From assembly GCA_030710605.1 (NCBI GenBank), contig CP092880.1, positions 4,682,909 through 4,746,908 on the forward strand: a stretch of DNA of 64,000 bases. The letters are read 5' to 3'. The translations under genes were made by a program, and so were the position numbers. Position 1 is the first letter of the stretch; each line of letters starts with the position of its first letter. Under the pieces are notes generated by a model. That model ran no database searches. It worked only from the letters and a program-made list of their open reading frames with translations, and was not told where the DNA came from. Shown piece after piece: positions 35,953 to 47,055 of this stretch. The DNA comes from Cordylochernes scorpioides (lineage: Eukaryota > Arthropoda > Arachnida > Pseudoscorpiones > Chernetidae).

Positions 35953-36002
35953 TTCTTTAATTTTATCAATTAAAAAAGTTGCGGGGTTTTATGTTTTCTT
36001 GT

Positions 36003-36290
36003 AAGTCGGTGGACTAGTGGGTAAAACCCATGTGTATATATATAATGTATATAAACAAATACAATACAGGCATAGTTTCCTTTTCTAAAAAAAAACACCA
36101 GTAGAAGGGTCGTTTAAAACCCGAAAACTTGTAAACTCGTTAATAGTGTAATACTGAAACTTATCCTCATAGATTTATATTTGATTTATCTAATTGATAC
36201 AGAGGATTATATTTCTAAAACCTTCGATTCCCGACAGCCATGAACTGGGATCGATTCCCGCGTTGGACCCTTTATTTTAATATATTGTAA
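36003..36290 (+). mobile_element. SINE family B copy with an insertion in its tRNA-like head
   Basis: AAGTCGGTGGACTAGTGGGT (A-box side) and TTCGATTCCCGACAGCC, GGGATCGATTCCCGCG (B-box side) are separated by about 190 bp. In the copy at 53205 the two parts are contiguous, so 36034-36222 is a later insertion. Confidence 0.65.
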
Positions 36291-36332
36291 CAAAGTATTT
36301 ATTATTGTAAAGATAGAGGCTGCCTGGCCGGC

Positions 36333-36426
36333 ATTCATAGTTCTTCAAATAAAAGACACTTCGGCCAGTAAATCTTTTTAAAAAGTAAAAAGATTCACTG
36401 GCCGAAGTGTCTTTTATTTGAAGAAA
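36333..36426. repeat. Hairpin from the CGGCCAG family
   Basis: Arms TTCTTCAAATAAAAGACACT and CGGCCAGTAAATCTTTTT face their complement across a loop of about 9 bp. These are the outer ends of the element at 51165-51400 with the ribozyme-like centre deleted. Confidence 0.8.
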
Positions 36427-36427
36427 A

Positions 36428-36835
36428 AAGTATTTATTAATTTTATTATTTTTATTAACAGTGTGGTCATTTTTATGTTTATATTTTGCTACTCTGTAAA
36501 TTTCCCTCGTGGCTTATCTTTTGTTTACCATTCATAGTTTGTTTTTGTCTGAAATAAATTGTTGGCTCCTCGTGAAGTTTTTGTCTTCCCTAATTTTCAA
36601 CGTGGTAATATGAATAACCTTCACATATTATTCATTGTTGTAAATATTGCCACGTGGAGGGAACACCAACTTTGGGATGAGACAACAATTTATTTCAAGC
36701 AAGAACAAACTATGAATGGTAAACAAAAGATAAGCAATGAGGGAAATTTACAGAGTAAGCAAGATATAAACATAAAAATGACCACTCTGTTAATAAAAAT
36801 AATAAACACTTTGTTACAATATCAACAAACACAAC
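36428..36835. repeat. Inverted repeat with SINE-B body at its centre
   Basis: GTGTGGTCATTTTTATGTTT, then TTTCCCTCGTGGCTTATC on the left face the complement on the right (36690-36835). The centre (36590-36650) holds AATAACCTTCACATATTATT, part of the SINE-B body. A single arm is also present at 14430-14620. Confidence 0.7.
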
Positions 36836-37284
36836 AACAAAAGCCTTTATTGAGGACCTCTCGTCCTATAAAGGATTCGCCAATTTACAGAGTAATTGAA
36901 GAGAAGAGAACTAAGAATACAGAGATATATGTAGTAGGTATAGTATAGTATTTTCTACACTGTGACTATATACAACAGCAGCAATAAACCTTTTACTGGA
37001 ATCAAAGTCCCATACAGGATTCGTCATTCTAATCCTGACAAAGATTATTTACATATAATTATTTACATCAATTAGATTAGGTATATAGCTTCCTTTTCTC
37101 TTCAGCCGTCTTCCAAAATTTGAACAACGAAAACGCTCCAGCTCTGTTTCTCACCACCTCATTCAACAGGAGCTCCAAAGAGAGTCCCTCAAGGCCTATT
37201 TCACTGAGGAGCACTTCTCGTTCGTCTTTCAGCCCCATACATGAGAGTATATGGTGATGTAGCCCCGGCTCCATTACTTTGTTA
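36836..37284 (-). mobile_element. LINE ORF2 C-terminus and TTG-type tail
   Basis: The minus-strand frame (stop at 37077) reads HHHILSCMGLKDEREVLLSE, LEGLSLELLLNEVVRNRAGA, FKFWKTAEEKRKLYT. The tail includes AATCTTTGTCAGGATTAGAA (complement here) and ends in the TTG repeat. It is homologous to 30560-30935. A SINE-B 3' fragment follows at 37285-37345. Confidence 0.8.
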
Positions 37285-37345
37285 CAATATCATAAAGTAG
37301 GTTGCTCTTTTTGAATGGTACCTATTAAAATGATTTTGGAACACG

Positions 37346-37849
37346 AACAATGTGTTTTCTTGTAATTTGTCGGTTCCGAAATCCTATGATATTGAACATC
37401 CTCAGAGCTGAATATAAAAGAGTTTTGTTTTATAGAGAGCTTTTAGCGTCTAATTTTTACTATCTAAAATTTGTTTAGTAAATTTATTGTTTATTGAACA
37501 AAAAGGGATGAATAAATGTGACCCAGAAGAACTTATTTTGCGTCTTTTGTAGCAGAAAGATTATGACTCCAACCCTTGTACTCTGTACTCTTAGAAAGAT
37601 TGCCAGGTCAAAAGGTCATAACTACTTGTTACACCTCCTTTGCTGGATAGGAGAATATTCTTCTGTTAGAAATCTCTTCCACGGAATTGAGAATTTCTTC
37701 CTTTACACTGTATCAATCTATTCACGCAGAAAGTATTACCGTAACGCTTTCTGATTTGTACTACGGCGTTCTTAACTTTGGAGGTCGAAATATTTCCATT
37801 AAAGTAAGGGGTGGGATTATGCCTTATTCATAAATGTGGTGTATACGAA
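37346..37849. other. No gene recognised
   Basis: AT-rich. The 78-residue frame at 37518-37754 has no family resemblance. Confidence 0.4.
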
Positions 37850-38790
37850 ACCAATTCCATCCTTGTCAAGGGAAATGCTAACTGTATATGTGTTAGGTCC
37901 GAAGACCATTCCATCCTTTTCAAGGGGAGTGCTAAACTATTTGTGTTGGGTCCGAAGACCATTCCATTCTTGTCAAGGGGAGTACTAACTGCATATGTGT
38001 TAGGTCCGAAGACCATTCCATCCTTGTCAAGGGGAGTGCTAACTGTATATTTGTTGGGTCCGAAGACCATTCCATCCTTGTCAAGGGGAGTGCTAACTGT
38101 ATATTTGTTGGGTCCGAAGACCATTCCATCCTTGTCAAGGGAAATGCTAACTGTATATTTGTTGGGTCCGAAGACCATTCCATCCTTGTCAAGGGGAGTG
38201 CTAACTGTATATTTGTTGGGTCCGAAGACCATTCCATCCTTGTCAAGGGCAATGCTAACTGTATATTTGTTGGGTCCGAAGACCATTCCATCCTTGTCAA
38301 GGGAAATGCTAACTGTATATTTGTTGGGTCCGAAGACCATTCCATCCTTGTCAAGGGGAATGCTAACTGTATATGTGTTGGGTTCGAAGACCATTCCATC
38401 CTTGTCAAGGGAAGTGCTAACTGTATATGTGTTGGGTCCGAAGACCATTCCATCCTTGTCAAGGGAAATGCTAACTGTATATTTGTTGGGTCCAAAGACC
38501 ATTCCATCCTTGTCAAGGGGAGTGCTAAACTATTTGTGTTGTGTCCGAAGACCATTCCATCCTTGTCAAGGGAAATGCTAACTGTATATTTGTTGTGTCC
38601 GAAGACCATTCCATCCTTGTCAAGGGAAATGCTAACTGTATATGTGTTGGGTCCGAAGACCATTCCATCCTTGTCAAGGGAAATGCTAACTGTATATTTG
38701 TTGGGTCCAAAGACCATTCCATCCTTGTCAAGGGGAGTGCTAAACTATTTGTGTTGTGTCCGAAGACCATTCCATTCTTGTGTCACAAGC
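37850..38790 (+). repeat. 54-bp tandem array, about 17 copies
   Basis: The unit is GTCCGAAGACCATTCCATCC, TTGTCAAGGG, then AGTGCTAACTGTATATTTGT. With a period of 54 (18 codons), long frames stay open in several registers on both strands. The overlap of equally long frames in opposite strands shows that openness reflects periodicity and not selection. Confidence 0.93.
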
Positions 38791-39325
38791 AGAATGTTAA
38801 AGATAAGAGTTGGGTTAGAGATTATCCCATCCTTGTAAAGGAGAGTGCTAACCTAATACATATATATTTTTAATACACAGACTTTGAACTAACGTGTAAA
38901 AGAGAAATCTTGAGATCTGCGGTTCCTCTGTGCCACCTCGTCATAATCTCGGGGATTACCAAGTTGGTTTGATCGAAAGTTGTCGCTCTCACCACGGCCG
39001 TGTTTGTGCGACAGGTGTTTGGGCGGATGCGGTATATCGGGACACAAATATTTGCCTGGCTGGATTACCTCATCCTCAAATCAACTTAGCTATCTATGTA
39101 CAGTTCCACTTTATATCGATGGTGGGCTGGGAGATTGATTTAACAAATTGACGAATATATATGGGGAATTGTTTCAAGTTGAACATTATGCGAAGCCCGT
39201 CTTCATTTTACACACTGCGGTTGAGATTTTGTCTACAAACCGCGGTGGATATTCTGTCTACGGCAACTATTGTCTATTGAACACCTACAAAGTAATAATT
39301 ATCCTAAACATTTTATAAAAAATCA

Positions 39326-39330
<5 letters not shown>
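38791..39330. other. No gene; GC-richer patch 38890-39130
   Basis: A 73-residue frame at 38930-39151 has no recognisable family. Ends at a CA microsatellite. Confidence 0.35.

Positions 39331-39361
<31 letters not shown>
39331..39361 (+). repeat. (CA)n microsatellite
   Basis: About 15 CA dinucleotides followed by AAAAGCCTTTATTAGGGAC, the complement of a TTG-family retroelement tail. Confidence 0.95.
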
Positions 39362-39364
<3 letters not shown>

Positions 39365-39759
39365 CCTTTATTAGGGACTTTCCCCATACAGATTCTCCCA
39401 ATTGGGTAAGGTAATAATCATCTTATGTTATTTACATAGGTAGTGAAATAGATATTGAACTGGCTTTACTCTTCGTCTCAAAGTCATTCACTTGTTGACT
39501 GGTCCTTACATAATGATGATCTAAAAAATTTATAGTAAGCTATTGCCTTAGATTTGTTTGCTGATATCTTTGAAAGCAATACGTAGGGTGAAGTATTGGT
39601 ACATTTAATCTGTTGATATATGACCGTCCTCTCTGCATCAAGGGCTGTACAATTTATGAAAAAGCAATTCTATATACCAAAAATTCCTTCCACGAATAAT
39701 AAACATATCTCAATTTTGAACATATTTTGCTTCTCACCTTACAGCTAAGGGTGAAAAAG

Positions 39760-40390
39760 AATAGCCAGAAGTTTAAAAAGGCATATTATAACAACAAGAT
39801 TTCAATCCAACCCAATTTTTAAGAAGCATCTTCCGTCACCCCGACATAAAACCGATTTTTGCACAGAAGATAGAACCAACTTTATTTATAAAATACCGTG
39901 TAAATCTTGCCAGGCCATATATATAGGAGAAACAAGGAAATCTTTATCAGAAAGAATTAACCAATATAATTCAGCGATAAAATACCCTAGCCCGACATCC
40001 CTGCTCTTAGGTCACGCTTTTAAAAATACTCACACTCAAGATTTTGATAAACATCTATAATATATCAAAATACAGTAGAACTACCTCCCTGTAAAGGACA
40101 ACACCTAATTACAAAGCCAAAGTGTCCTTTAGGGAGAGGTTTCCTCTTACCGGAGAGTTGCTAAATTGTAAAAATGGTAATTTTGAAAATGAAAACTGTT
40201 CCTTTGTGGAGAGGTGTCCGCTAAAGGGAGATTCTACTGTATTAAAGAAAAGCATTGTATATTATTTTTAGAAAGCTGGAGCTCATTAGAAGATAAAATA
40301 ATATTAATAGAAAAATTGACTTACCAGATGTGTATATACTCAGTTTATAACCTCTTAGATATTTATGTTATTCATGTTTCTTTATTTCAT
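39760..40390 (+). mobile_element. Penelope-like element, GIY-YIG endonuclease remnant
   Basis: The frame to a stop at 40058-40060 reads FIYKIPCKSCQAIYIGETRK, SLSERINQYNSAIKYPSPTS, then GHAFKNTHTQDFDKHL. This is the GIY-YIG domain joined to reverse transcriptase in Penelope-like elements: the YK...YIG motif, the C-x2-C pair, and the conserved R in SERI. After the MITE at 40071-40241 the same protein appears to resume (KEKHCILFLESWSSLEDK), matching the family end ...ESW.... The RT part is absent. The element is 5'-truncated and interrupted. Confidence 0.88.
40071..40241. mobile_element. pogo/Tigger-like MITE inserted in the Penelope remnant
   Basis: Termini CAGTAGAACTACCTCCCTG and its complement GAGATTCTACTG are flanked by TA. 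The interior GTCCTTTAGGGAGAGG and AAAATGGTAATTTTGAAAAT match copies at 1912 and 32642. Removing it reconnects the two sides of the GIY-YIG protein end. Confidence 0.88.
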
Positions 40391-41150
40391 TTTGAATTTT
40401 ATATATTTTATTATTATTATTATTATTTATAAGGATATTTTCCCAGAGAGTTGTTTTTATTATCATGTTTCCACAAGTCTATATCTCAGAAGAAGGCCAA
40501 GTGACACTCACTCCTCACTTTCTTACTGCTACTCTTTTTGTGTTGTTTTTCTTGCTTCCCTCTTTCTCTTTCTTGTTTTTTTTTCTTCTGTTTATATCAT
40601 TGTTTCCTTTGTCTCACTGCTTTGTTCTTATGCATACCTCTGGTGAATCCTGTATAGGGTCAGTGACCCTAAATAAAGGCTTTTTGTTGTTGTTTTTATT
40701 ATAATTGTTGATATGATGCACTAGCGCGCCATCTGTTATCAAAATTCAAAACTATTTTAATAGTTTAAATTAAGAAAAAGGCATCTCCTTATCGTGCAAC
40801 TGAAAGTTGCTAATGGCTTGCGCCATCTATCAGAATAAATATCAACTATTCTCGTCGATTTTTTATATAAAAAACGTCGATATTTTAATAGTTGTTGATG
40901 GTTTCATTTAGTTGTTATTTATTTATTTAATTAATTCAAAAAATCTTAATTATTGATCTTAATTATCGGGCGCGCGAGTATATTAATCCATTGTTGTTGT
41001 TTTTTTTCTTTTGGCTAACTCAAATCTTTTTGTAGATATGTAAATAAATATTTTTTTATTTCTTTATTCTTCATGCCTAAAGTCAGGTATTTATTTTTCT
41101 AAATTTATTTAATCGGCGCTCAATTAAAACAGTGATTTAAAATTTGTTTT
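40391..41150. other. LINE tail and foldback fragment; no gene
   Basis: Contains a TTG-type retroelement tail at 40630-40705 (GGTGAATCCTGTATAGGG). A truncated foldback end follows at 40773-40870 (AAAGGCATCTCCTTATCGTG, GCTTGCGCCATCTATCAG). The rest is AT-rich. Confidence 0.65.
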
Positions 41151-41154
41151 ATTA

Positions 41155-41442
41155 TACACATATCCCCCGATTTACACGGTACTTGTTTTACACGTTTTCG
41201 CTTTTACACGGTTTTCCAAATAAGTTTTTTTTTTGTTTTTGCTTTTATCGCACTATACTAAATGCTACTGTGATTGAACACATGCGCTGTGTACACATCT
41301 CACGAGGAATCCCGAGCTTATGTGCTGACTACATATTTTAACCTGTCAATGCATTTTTTTTTTTATTTCTGTGTACACCTATCCCCCGATTTACACGTTT
41401 TCTCAGGAACGTATCTACCGTGTAAATCGGGGGATAGGTGTA
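41155..41442. mobile_element. CACCTATCCCCCGATT MITE, compound copy
   Basis: A left end with TATCCCCCGATTTACACGG at 41160 is followed by a body like 11400-11530 (ATGCTACTGTGATTGAACAC). A second, self-contained short palindrome of the same termini lies at 41374-41442. This suggests insertion of one copy into another or an end duplication. Confidence 0.85.
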
Positions 41443-42296
41443 TTGTGATGTGAAATTCGCGGGGCGATATGCAACAGAGGCTCAAACAATGATTAATAAT
41501 TTAATAAAAGTTAAGTAAGATGAACAAGTTAAACACAAGCTTAATAAGATTGTAACGTTTCCTATTTAGAAATAAAGGATAGTCACAATATTTTGTGTTT
41601 TAATATTTAATTTAATTACAACAATGATAATCAATATAAACAAAACAAACTTATGTGCAAAATTACAAAAGAAAAGAAAGTATAGTGTTTCCGACTGCCT
41701 AATAACTATGAAGAAAAATCAAAGAATAATTAAATATTTTACATAAATATATACAAAGATAAATAAACGATTAAATATGGCAATAGAGAGGAACCAAAAG
41801 AAAAACGTCTACTCAACACTCAAAACAAAACATTCTAACCCTCGCCGCTCAACACGCATGCGCAAGCCGATCGTCCGCACCGTGCCTCAATAAAAGCGTT
41901 ACAATATTTGACTAGATGATTGCATACCATTGTCAACAATGCTCGTGTATTCAAAACTAGCAAATAACAATTTCTCTCAGCAATTGACTATAACATGTAT
42001 ACATCCAGATGTAGAAGTGTGAGAGAGTGATAACCAGACGACAGAGAGAGAAATATTAGCGACCAGAGATAAGAGATAAGCCACCGACACTCCAGGGCAC
42101 TACCTGACATGTCTCTAGATCTCTTTGCTAGGGACTGATGCCATAGGGATAACTCCACCCCTGTAATGTTGCTACATCGTGTGAGGGTCGGACTGCCTAG
42201 TTCTATAGGGTACAGAATACTTGCAGCCATTCCACCATCTCTTTGCTCAAACAAGAGTACCTGCAAACAAATCCATCTACTATATACCTATGTACT
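41443..42296. other. No gene recognised
   Basis: AT-rich to 41820, then moderately GC-richer (41830-42280). The minus frame at 41988-42266 has no family motif. Confidence 0.4.
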
Positions 42297-42407
42297 GTAC
42301 ACGATTGTTCGGCGGTACAACCACTAAAATTGGAATGATTCAGAGAAGATTAGCATGGCCCCTGTGCAAGGATGACACGCAAAATCGTGAAGTGTCGCAT
42401 TGTGTTT
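42297..42407 (+). pseudogene. U6 snRNA pseudogene
   Basis: The central U6 sequence is unmistakable: ACTAAAATTGGAATGATTCA, GAGAAGATTAGCATGGCCCC, GCAAGGATGACACGCAAAAT, CGTGAAG. The catalytic AGC triad is intact, but the first A of the ACAGAGA box is T, the 5' stem-loop and the 3' end (GTGTCGCATTG) are altered, and no T-run terminator follows. No PSE/TATA arrangement is clear upstream. It is most likely a retroposed or decayed copy. Confidence 0.85.
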
Positions 42408-42734
42408 GGAATGTAATATGTACAGTGGGCCACAACGTTCGATCGCGAATAAAAGGATTTAACAATGCAGAATTATCACAGGCATCTATGCAGTGTTATA
42501 CATGGGTTAAGGGTAGAGGGTTGTCTAAAGACGGAATATAAAGTATTAGGGGTTAATGGTGGAATATGTGAAGGTAGATACATGCCGACATTACTTAATA
42601 TGTTACCAGACCGTGACGTTTCATTGTAATCCTGAGAGCTCTAGACAATTAGACGATTAAAATAATTTTATTGATATCTTTTCAATGTACACAGTCTTCA
42701 CTATTTTAAAAAGATAATTATATATATGGATGAT
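42408..42734. other. No gene recognised
   Basis: Directly after U6 is a moderately GC-rich stretch (to 42600) without a recognised family, then AT-rich DNA. Confidence 0.4.
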
Positions 42735-42960
42735 ACTATGTACAATGTACATGGCGCCTCAGCCAGCGCTGCAGAGTTTGGTGGAGAATCACCAGCGGGT
42801 CTTCAGCGACACCACGTATTTCGTGATCTACGAAGAATACGTAGATCGCGTACTTCGCCGCTGAGGAGATGGTGATGGCGTGGTCCTCTAGACCAACAGG
42901 AAAGATCCAGGACTGCAGGTCTAAGAGCTCTAGATGAGGTTGGTAGCATGGCCATAGAAC
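42735..42960 (-). mobile_element. LINE C-terminal fragment (LQSWIFP type)
   Basis: The minus strand reads LELLDLQSWIFPVGLEDHAI, SAAKYAIYVFFVDHEIRGVA, LHQTLQRWLRR then a stop soon after. It is homologous to the fragments at 28285-28490 and 31430-31680. The longer open frame toward 43023 runs into foldback DNA and is not one protein. Confidence 0.7.
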
Positions 42961-42999
42961 TGAATGACTTATCGCATTCATCAATTGGATGATCAGGAA

Positions 43000-43345
43000 A
43001 TACCTTTTTCTTAATTTATCCACCTGATTACAGTCACTTTTGTACTATTTTTCACATTGTTTATCGTTCTCACGCACTTCTGACTTTACTACCTGTTTCA
43101 TGATTCTTCAGGCTGCCTGAAAAACCAGTTTTTTGGTCGTTGAGGTACAGTTTGCACCACACTGACGAGATCTAACAGCTCAAAACGTGTATGTGGTTAG
43201 CTTTTCTTGATTAATCAGAAATGGGTATTTGGCCAATTCTGGAATAATTTAAAATCAATGAATAGTTGATATTTATTCCGATAGATGGCGTAAGTTATCA
43301 GAAACTTTTAGTTGTAAGATCAGGAGATGTCTTTTTTATTAATTT
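43000..43345 (+). repeat. Foldback-family single arm
   Basis: Right-hand arm type: CCTTTTTCTTAATTTATCC, TTTTTGGTCGTTGAGGTACA, TTTTCTTGATTAATCAGAAA, ATTTATTCCGATAGATGGCG. It contains the degenerate hammerhead at 43156-43197. Confidence 0.8.
43156..43197 (+). ncRNA. Degenerate hammerhead motif HHR-D
   Basis: Order: ACCACA, CUGACGA, GAUC-UAACA-GCUC, AAAA in place of GAAA, CGU, GUA, UGUGGU. Loss of G12 in the GAAA box should abolish cleavage. Helix I nevertheless pairs perfectly through a compensated A-U pair where other copies have G-C. Confidence 0.7.
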
Positions 43346-43473
43346 ATCGCATCCAAAGTTCCGCAGCGTTACAAACCAACTTCAGTTTATGGATAAGCCG
43401 ACAATACCTTACTAATTTCACCATATTACAGACCTCTACGTTTCCCCTTTTAAATGTCTTCGATTAAATTAAG

Positions 43474-43700
43474 GAATTGTGTGGTGGAGGAATTGTATAA
43501 GCCATCTATTTCTTATAGCTACGAATCAGGATCGATTCCCGCATTGGACACTTTTTTTATGAAGCAAAAATTGCTTTAATACCCCCCCCCCCCCTCGATT
43601 ATTGCAAAAGTTCAACCATACCATTGCCAGTGAGTGCAAGTAACCAAATGGAATCCTGATACATTTATAAGTGCAATAGTCGAACTGATTTCGACATCTA
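43474..43700 (+). mobile_element. SINE family A copy, head first
   Basis: A degraded tRNA-like head (GTGTGGTGGAGGAATTG, then GGATCGATTCCCGCATTGGA with a B-box) is followed by a poly-C run and body sequence (AGTGAGTGCAAGTAACCAAA, AAGTGCAATAGTCGAACTG). This is the opposite orientation to most copies. Confidence 0.75.
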
Positions 43701-43755
43701 TAGATATGTGGTTGCATTCATACAATTTACAATTCAAACAATTATATTAATTATT

Positions 43756-43847
43756 CCAATCAATTGTTACAAAGGTGGATAAAATATATAATAAAATAGT
43801 AAATAAAGGGTAGATAAAGTGTAGGGGAATATATATATTATAAAACA
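43756..43847. repeat. Dispersed block shared with 28195-28283
   Basis: TTACAAAGGTGGATAAAATA, AGGGTAGATAAAGTGTAGGG occur in the same order at both places. No coding content. Confidence 0.7.
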
Positions 43848-44090
43848 ACACTTAAAGTTTCACCGCATAAGTTTCTTTTCTGTGAAAAATCAATATTTAT
43901 TTCAAAGAGAAATATTTACTTTTTCTGGACACTTTTATTTTTCCGTTCGCCATTACTCTTCATATTTTCACCCTTTCATACTTCATCTAAAAAAGTTAGA
44001 AAAAGTAAATATTTCTCTTTGAAATAAATATTGATTTTTCACAGAAAAGAAACTTATGCGGTGAAACTTTAAGTGTTGTTTTATAATCAT
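43848..44090. repeat. Hairpin element of about 240 bp
   Basis: Arms of about 85 bp (ATTATAAAACAACACTTAAA, TTTCACCGCATAAGTTTC and complement) with a spacer at 43935-43995. No ribozyme-like core. MITE-like, with AT-rich flanks. Confidence 0.85.
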
Positions 44091-45435
44091 ACGCCGCAGT
44101 CCTTTATAATGTAATATATATATTGTTGTGTACAATGGTTACATTTATGTGGTGCTTATCTCCATGGGTAAACCAATTCCTGAAGTCCACTCCTCTCCAA
44201 TTTTGTGATGGTAGTTATAGGCCTGGAAAATAGGTCCTCTATTGTCAGTTCTGAGCATGATAAGATATGTTCTCGGAGAAGCTTCCGCACTATTACATTT
44301 CAAGCAGTTATTGAAGGGTTTTTTGTCCATTTTGAAATTTTAAGGTTTTTATAATGCTACTTCTTTGTCTTGCTAAAGCTGTTTGTTGATTTCTATTGAG
44401 TTTTTGAAGTTCTTCTAATTGTTTCAATGGTTTGTACCAGTGATGATTTGGATAAGCTGTCAGTTTTAATTTATTTTTTTATACGTATATATAGTTAAAT
44501 AGATCTATAGCTAATTAGTTAATAGTTTGTATTTATAGTTAATTTATACCCAGTGTCTTCACCAAATGTCTCAGTAGCAACAAGATTTACAAGCTGTGAG
44601 TCACAGCTCCAATAGGGAAGGAGCTATGTAGCGAAATATTGATTTTTATGAATATATTATTATTAATTTTAATATTTTTGTTATGCTACTCTGAGACTAA
44701 TTCTCATATTATATTTTATAAATTTATTTTATTATTTTTGTAAATATCAGTATAAATTTATTTATCTATACCAACATTCAAAAAGTTGTGAAGTAGAAAG
44801 AAAAAAAATTCAGAGATATATAATAATTTGATTGTTCAGTTTTTTTAGCTTGCTAATTACACCCAAAAAAATAATAACTTAATTGTTCAGTTTTTGTTTG
44901 CCAAATTGAAACTCTATTAACAATCAAAATTTTAAAATAATTTTCAATATAGTAATTAAAATTCTTCAATATATATACCATATATAATTTTGTTATATTA
45001 AAACAATTCTTAAACCGAAGCGAGAGAGCGTGCATAAATAAATAATAATGATGATAATAAAACATTTACACTATCGCAGACGACAACAAACTATTGCCAA
45101 ACAACGCCCTCTAATGAGACCAAAAGATCCATCATATTTCGGCCGGTTCAACAAACCGGTTCTGGGCGCCATTTTTGGTAACGGCTGAGTTGCCGGGTAT
45201 CACCACCTTGGTTGCTAGTATCTTCTGGCATTGCTACTTGTAGGACGGCAGACGATTGGTTGGAGTGTTAGCGCGCATCTCCTGCCATCTATGACCGCAT
45301 TGGGGAACTAAATCTATTTGGCCGTTTCATTACCTCACCAACCACATTGCAGCAATTTTCTAAACATACAATCGTTAAAACTTTAGGTCAAAGATTTTTT
45401 TTTTTTTTTAATATAACCTAACTGTACTATAGCTT
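44091..45435. other. No gene; GC-richer patch 45090-45310
   Basis: Mostly AT-rich. The patch includes CGGCCGGTTCAACAAACCGG, GGCGCCATTTTTGG and GATTGGTTGG, resembling a CpG-containing promoter or an old retroelement end, but no transcript or family can be assigned. Confidence 0.4.
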
Positions 45436-45605
45436 TCAAACTTTATTGTTCTTCTTCTTTCTTATCTCCACTCAATCATATTTAGGGTGTCAAGCTTGTA
45501 AAGATTGAGACTTTTGATGGTGTTTGGGTGAAGTAGAATGCGTCTGCCTTTGTCATTAAGACTGGGAGCACTACTCAGTGGCAGGTCGAATCGTTCTTCT
45601 TCATA
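45436..45605 (-). repeat. AAG-tailed dispersed repeat (family C), copy 1
   Basis: Shares CTTATCTCCACTCAATCATA, AAGTAGAATGCGTCTGCCTT and CACTACTCAGTGGCAGG with the inverse copy at 57890-58225, which ends in GAAGAAGAAG. SINE-like by size and tail. Confidence 0.75.
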
Positions 45606-45926
45606 TACTGGCTTATCCCTCTAAACTTCTAATGAGAAGTATAAATGCAAATCAAAAAAGTTACGACCGATTTCAAACGTATCTCTTATTTCGGAATGGC
45701 TAAATTTGGATCAAAGGATTTTCAATAGGTCAATAACTCTTCTTCATGATTTAAGGCAAAAATTGTGAAAGTTATTAAAAATTTTTTTCACAATGCGTTA
45801 TCTTTTATATTTGAAATGCAAAATTTCCAAGCAAAATTATCTCTCTTCTTTAGACATATCTCAAAATAAAATGTTAGGTCGACGTGTCTTTGAGCATGTA
45901 GAAAATATTTTTGCTTGAAAAAATTG

Positions 45927-47055
45927 CCCCATACACACGGCCATGTACCCCGACAGAACGTCCGTACATCGCCCCATACACACGGCCACGTACCCCGACA
46001 GAACGTCCGTACATCGCCCCATACACAAGGCCACGTACCCCGACAGAACGTCCGTACATCGCCCCATACACACGGCCACGTACCCCGACAGAACGTCCGT
46101 ACATCGCCCCATACACACGGCCACGTACCCCGACAGAACGTGCGTACATCGCCCCATACACACGGCCACGTACCCCGACAGAACGTCCGTACATCGCCCC
46201 ATACACACGGCCACGTACCCCGAAAGAACGTCCGTACATCGCCCCATACACACGGCCACGTACCCCGACAGAACGTCCGTACATCGCCCCATACACACGG
46301 CCACGTACCCCGACAGAACGTCCGTACATCGCCCCATACACACGGCCACATACCCCGACAGAACGTCCGTACATCGCCTCATACACACGGCCACGTACCC
46401 CGACAGAACGTCCGTACATCGCTCCATACACACGGCCACGTACCCCGACAGAACGTCCGTACATCGCCCCATACACACGGCCACGTACCCCGACAGAACG
46501 TCCGTACATCGCCCCATACACACGGCCACGTACCCCAACAGAACGTCCGTACATCGCCACATACACACGGCCACGTACCCCGACAGAACGTTCGTACATC
46601 GCCACATACACACGGCCACGTACCCCGACAGAACGTTCGTACATCGCCCCATACACACGGCCACGTACCCCGACAGAACGTCCGTACATCGCCCCATACA
46701 CACGGCCACGTACCCCGACAGTACGTCCGTACATCGCCACATACACACGGCCACGTACCCCGACAGAACGTTCGTACATCGCCACATACACACGGCCACG
46801 TACCCCGACAGTACGTCCGTACATCGCCCCATACACACGGCCACGTACCCCGACAGTACGTCCGTACATCGCCCCATACACACGGCCACGTACCCCGACA
46901 GTACGTCCGTACATCGCCCCATACATACGGCCACGTACCCCGACAGTACGTCCGTACATCGCCACATACACACGGCCACGTACCCCGACAGTACGTCCGT
47001 ACATCGCCCCATACACACGGCCACGTACCCCGACAGAACGTCCGTACATCGCACC
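45927..47055 (+). repeat. 45-bp tandem array, 25 copies
   Basis: The unit CCCCATACACACGGCCACGT, ACCCCGACAGAACGTCCGTA, CATCG repeats every 45 bp. Single-base variants are shared by neighbouring copies, such as CAGTACG in the right-hand copies. Because 45 is a multiple of 3, five registers stay open for 370-450 codons. None has a supported start, splice site or family, so none is annotated as a gene. Confidence 0.95.

Noticed and set aside
37811..38873. Open frames up to 261 codons over the 54-bp array
   Set aside because: The same periodicity effect. Equally long frames overlap on both strands.
42736..43023. 95-codon minus frame as one gene
   Set aside because: The first third comes from foldback repeat DNA and the rest from a LINE fragment.
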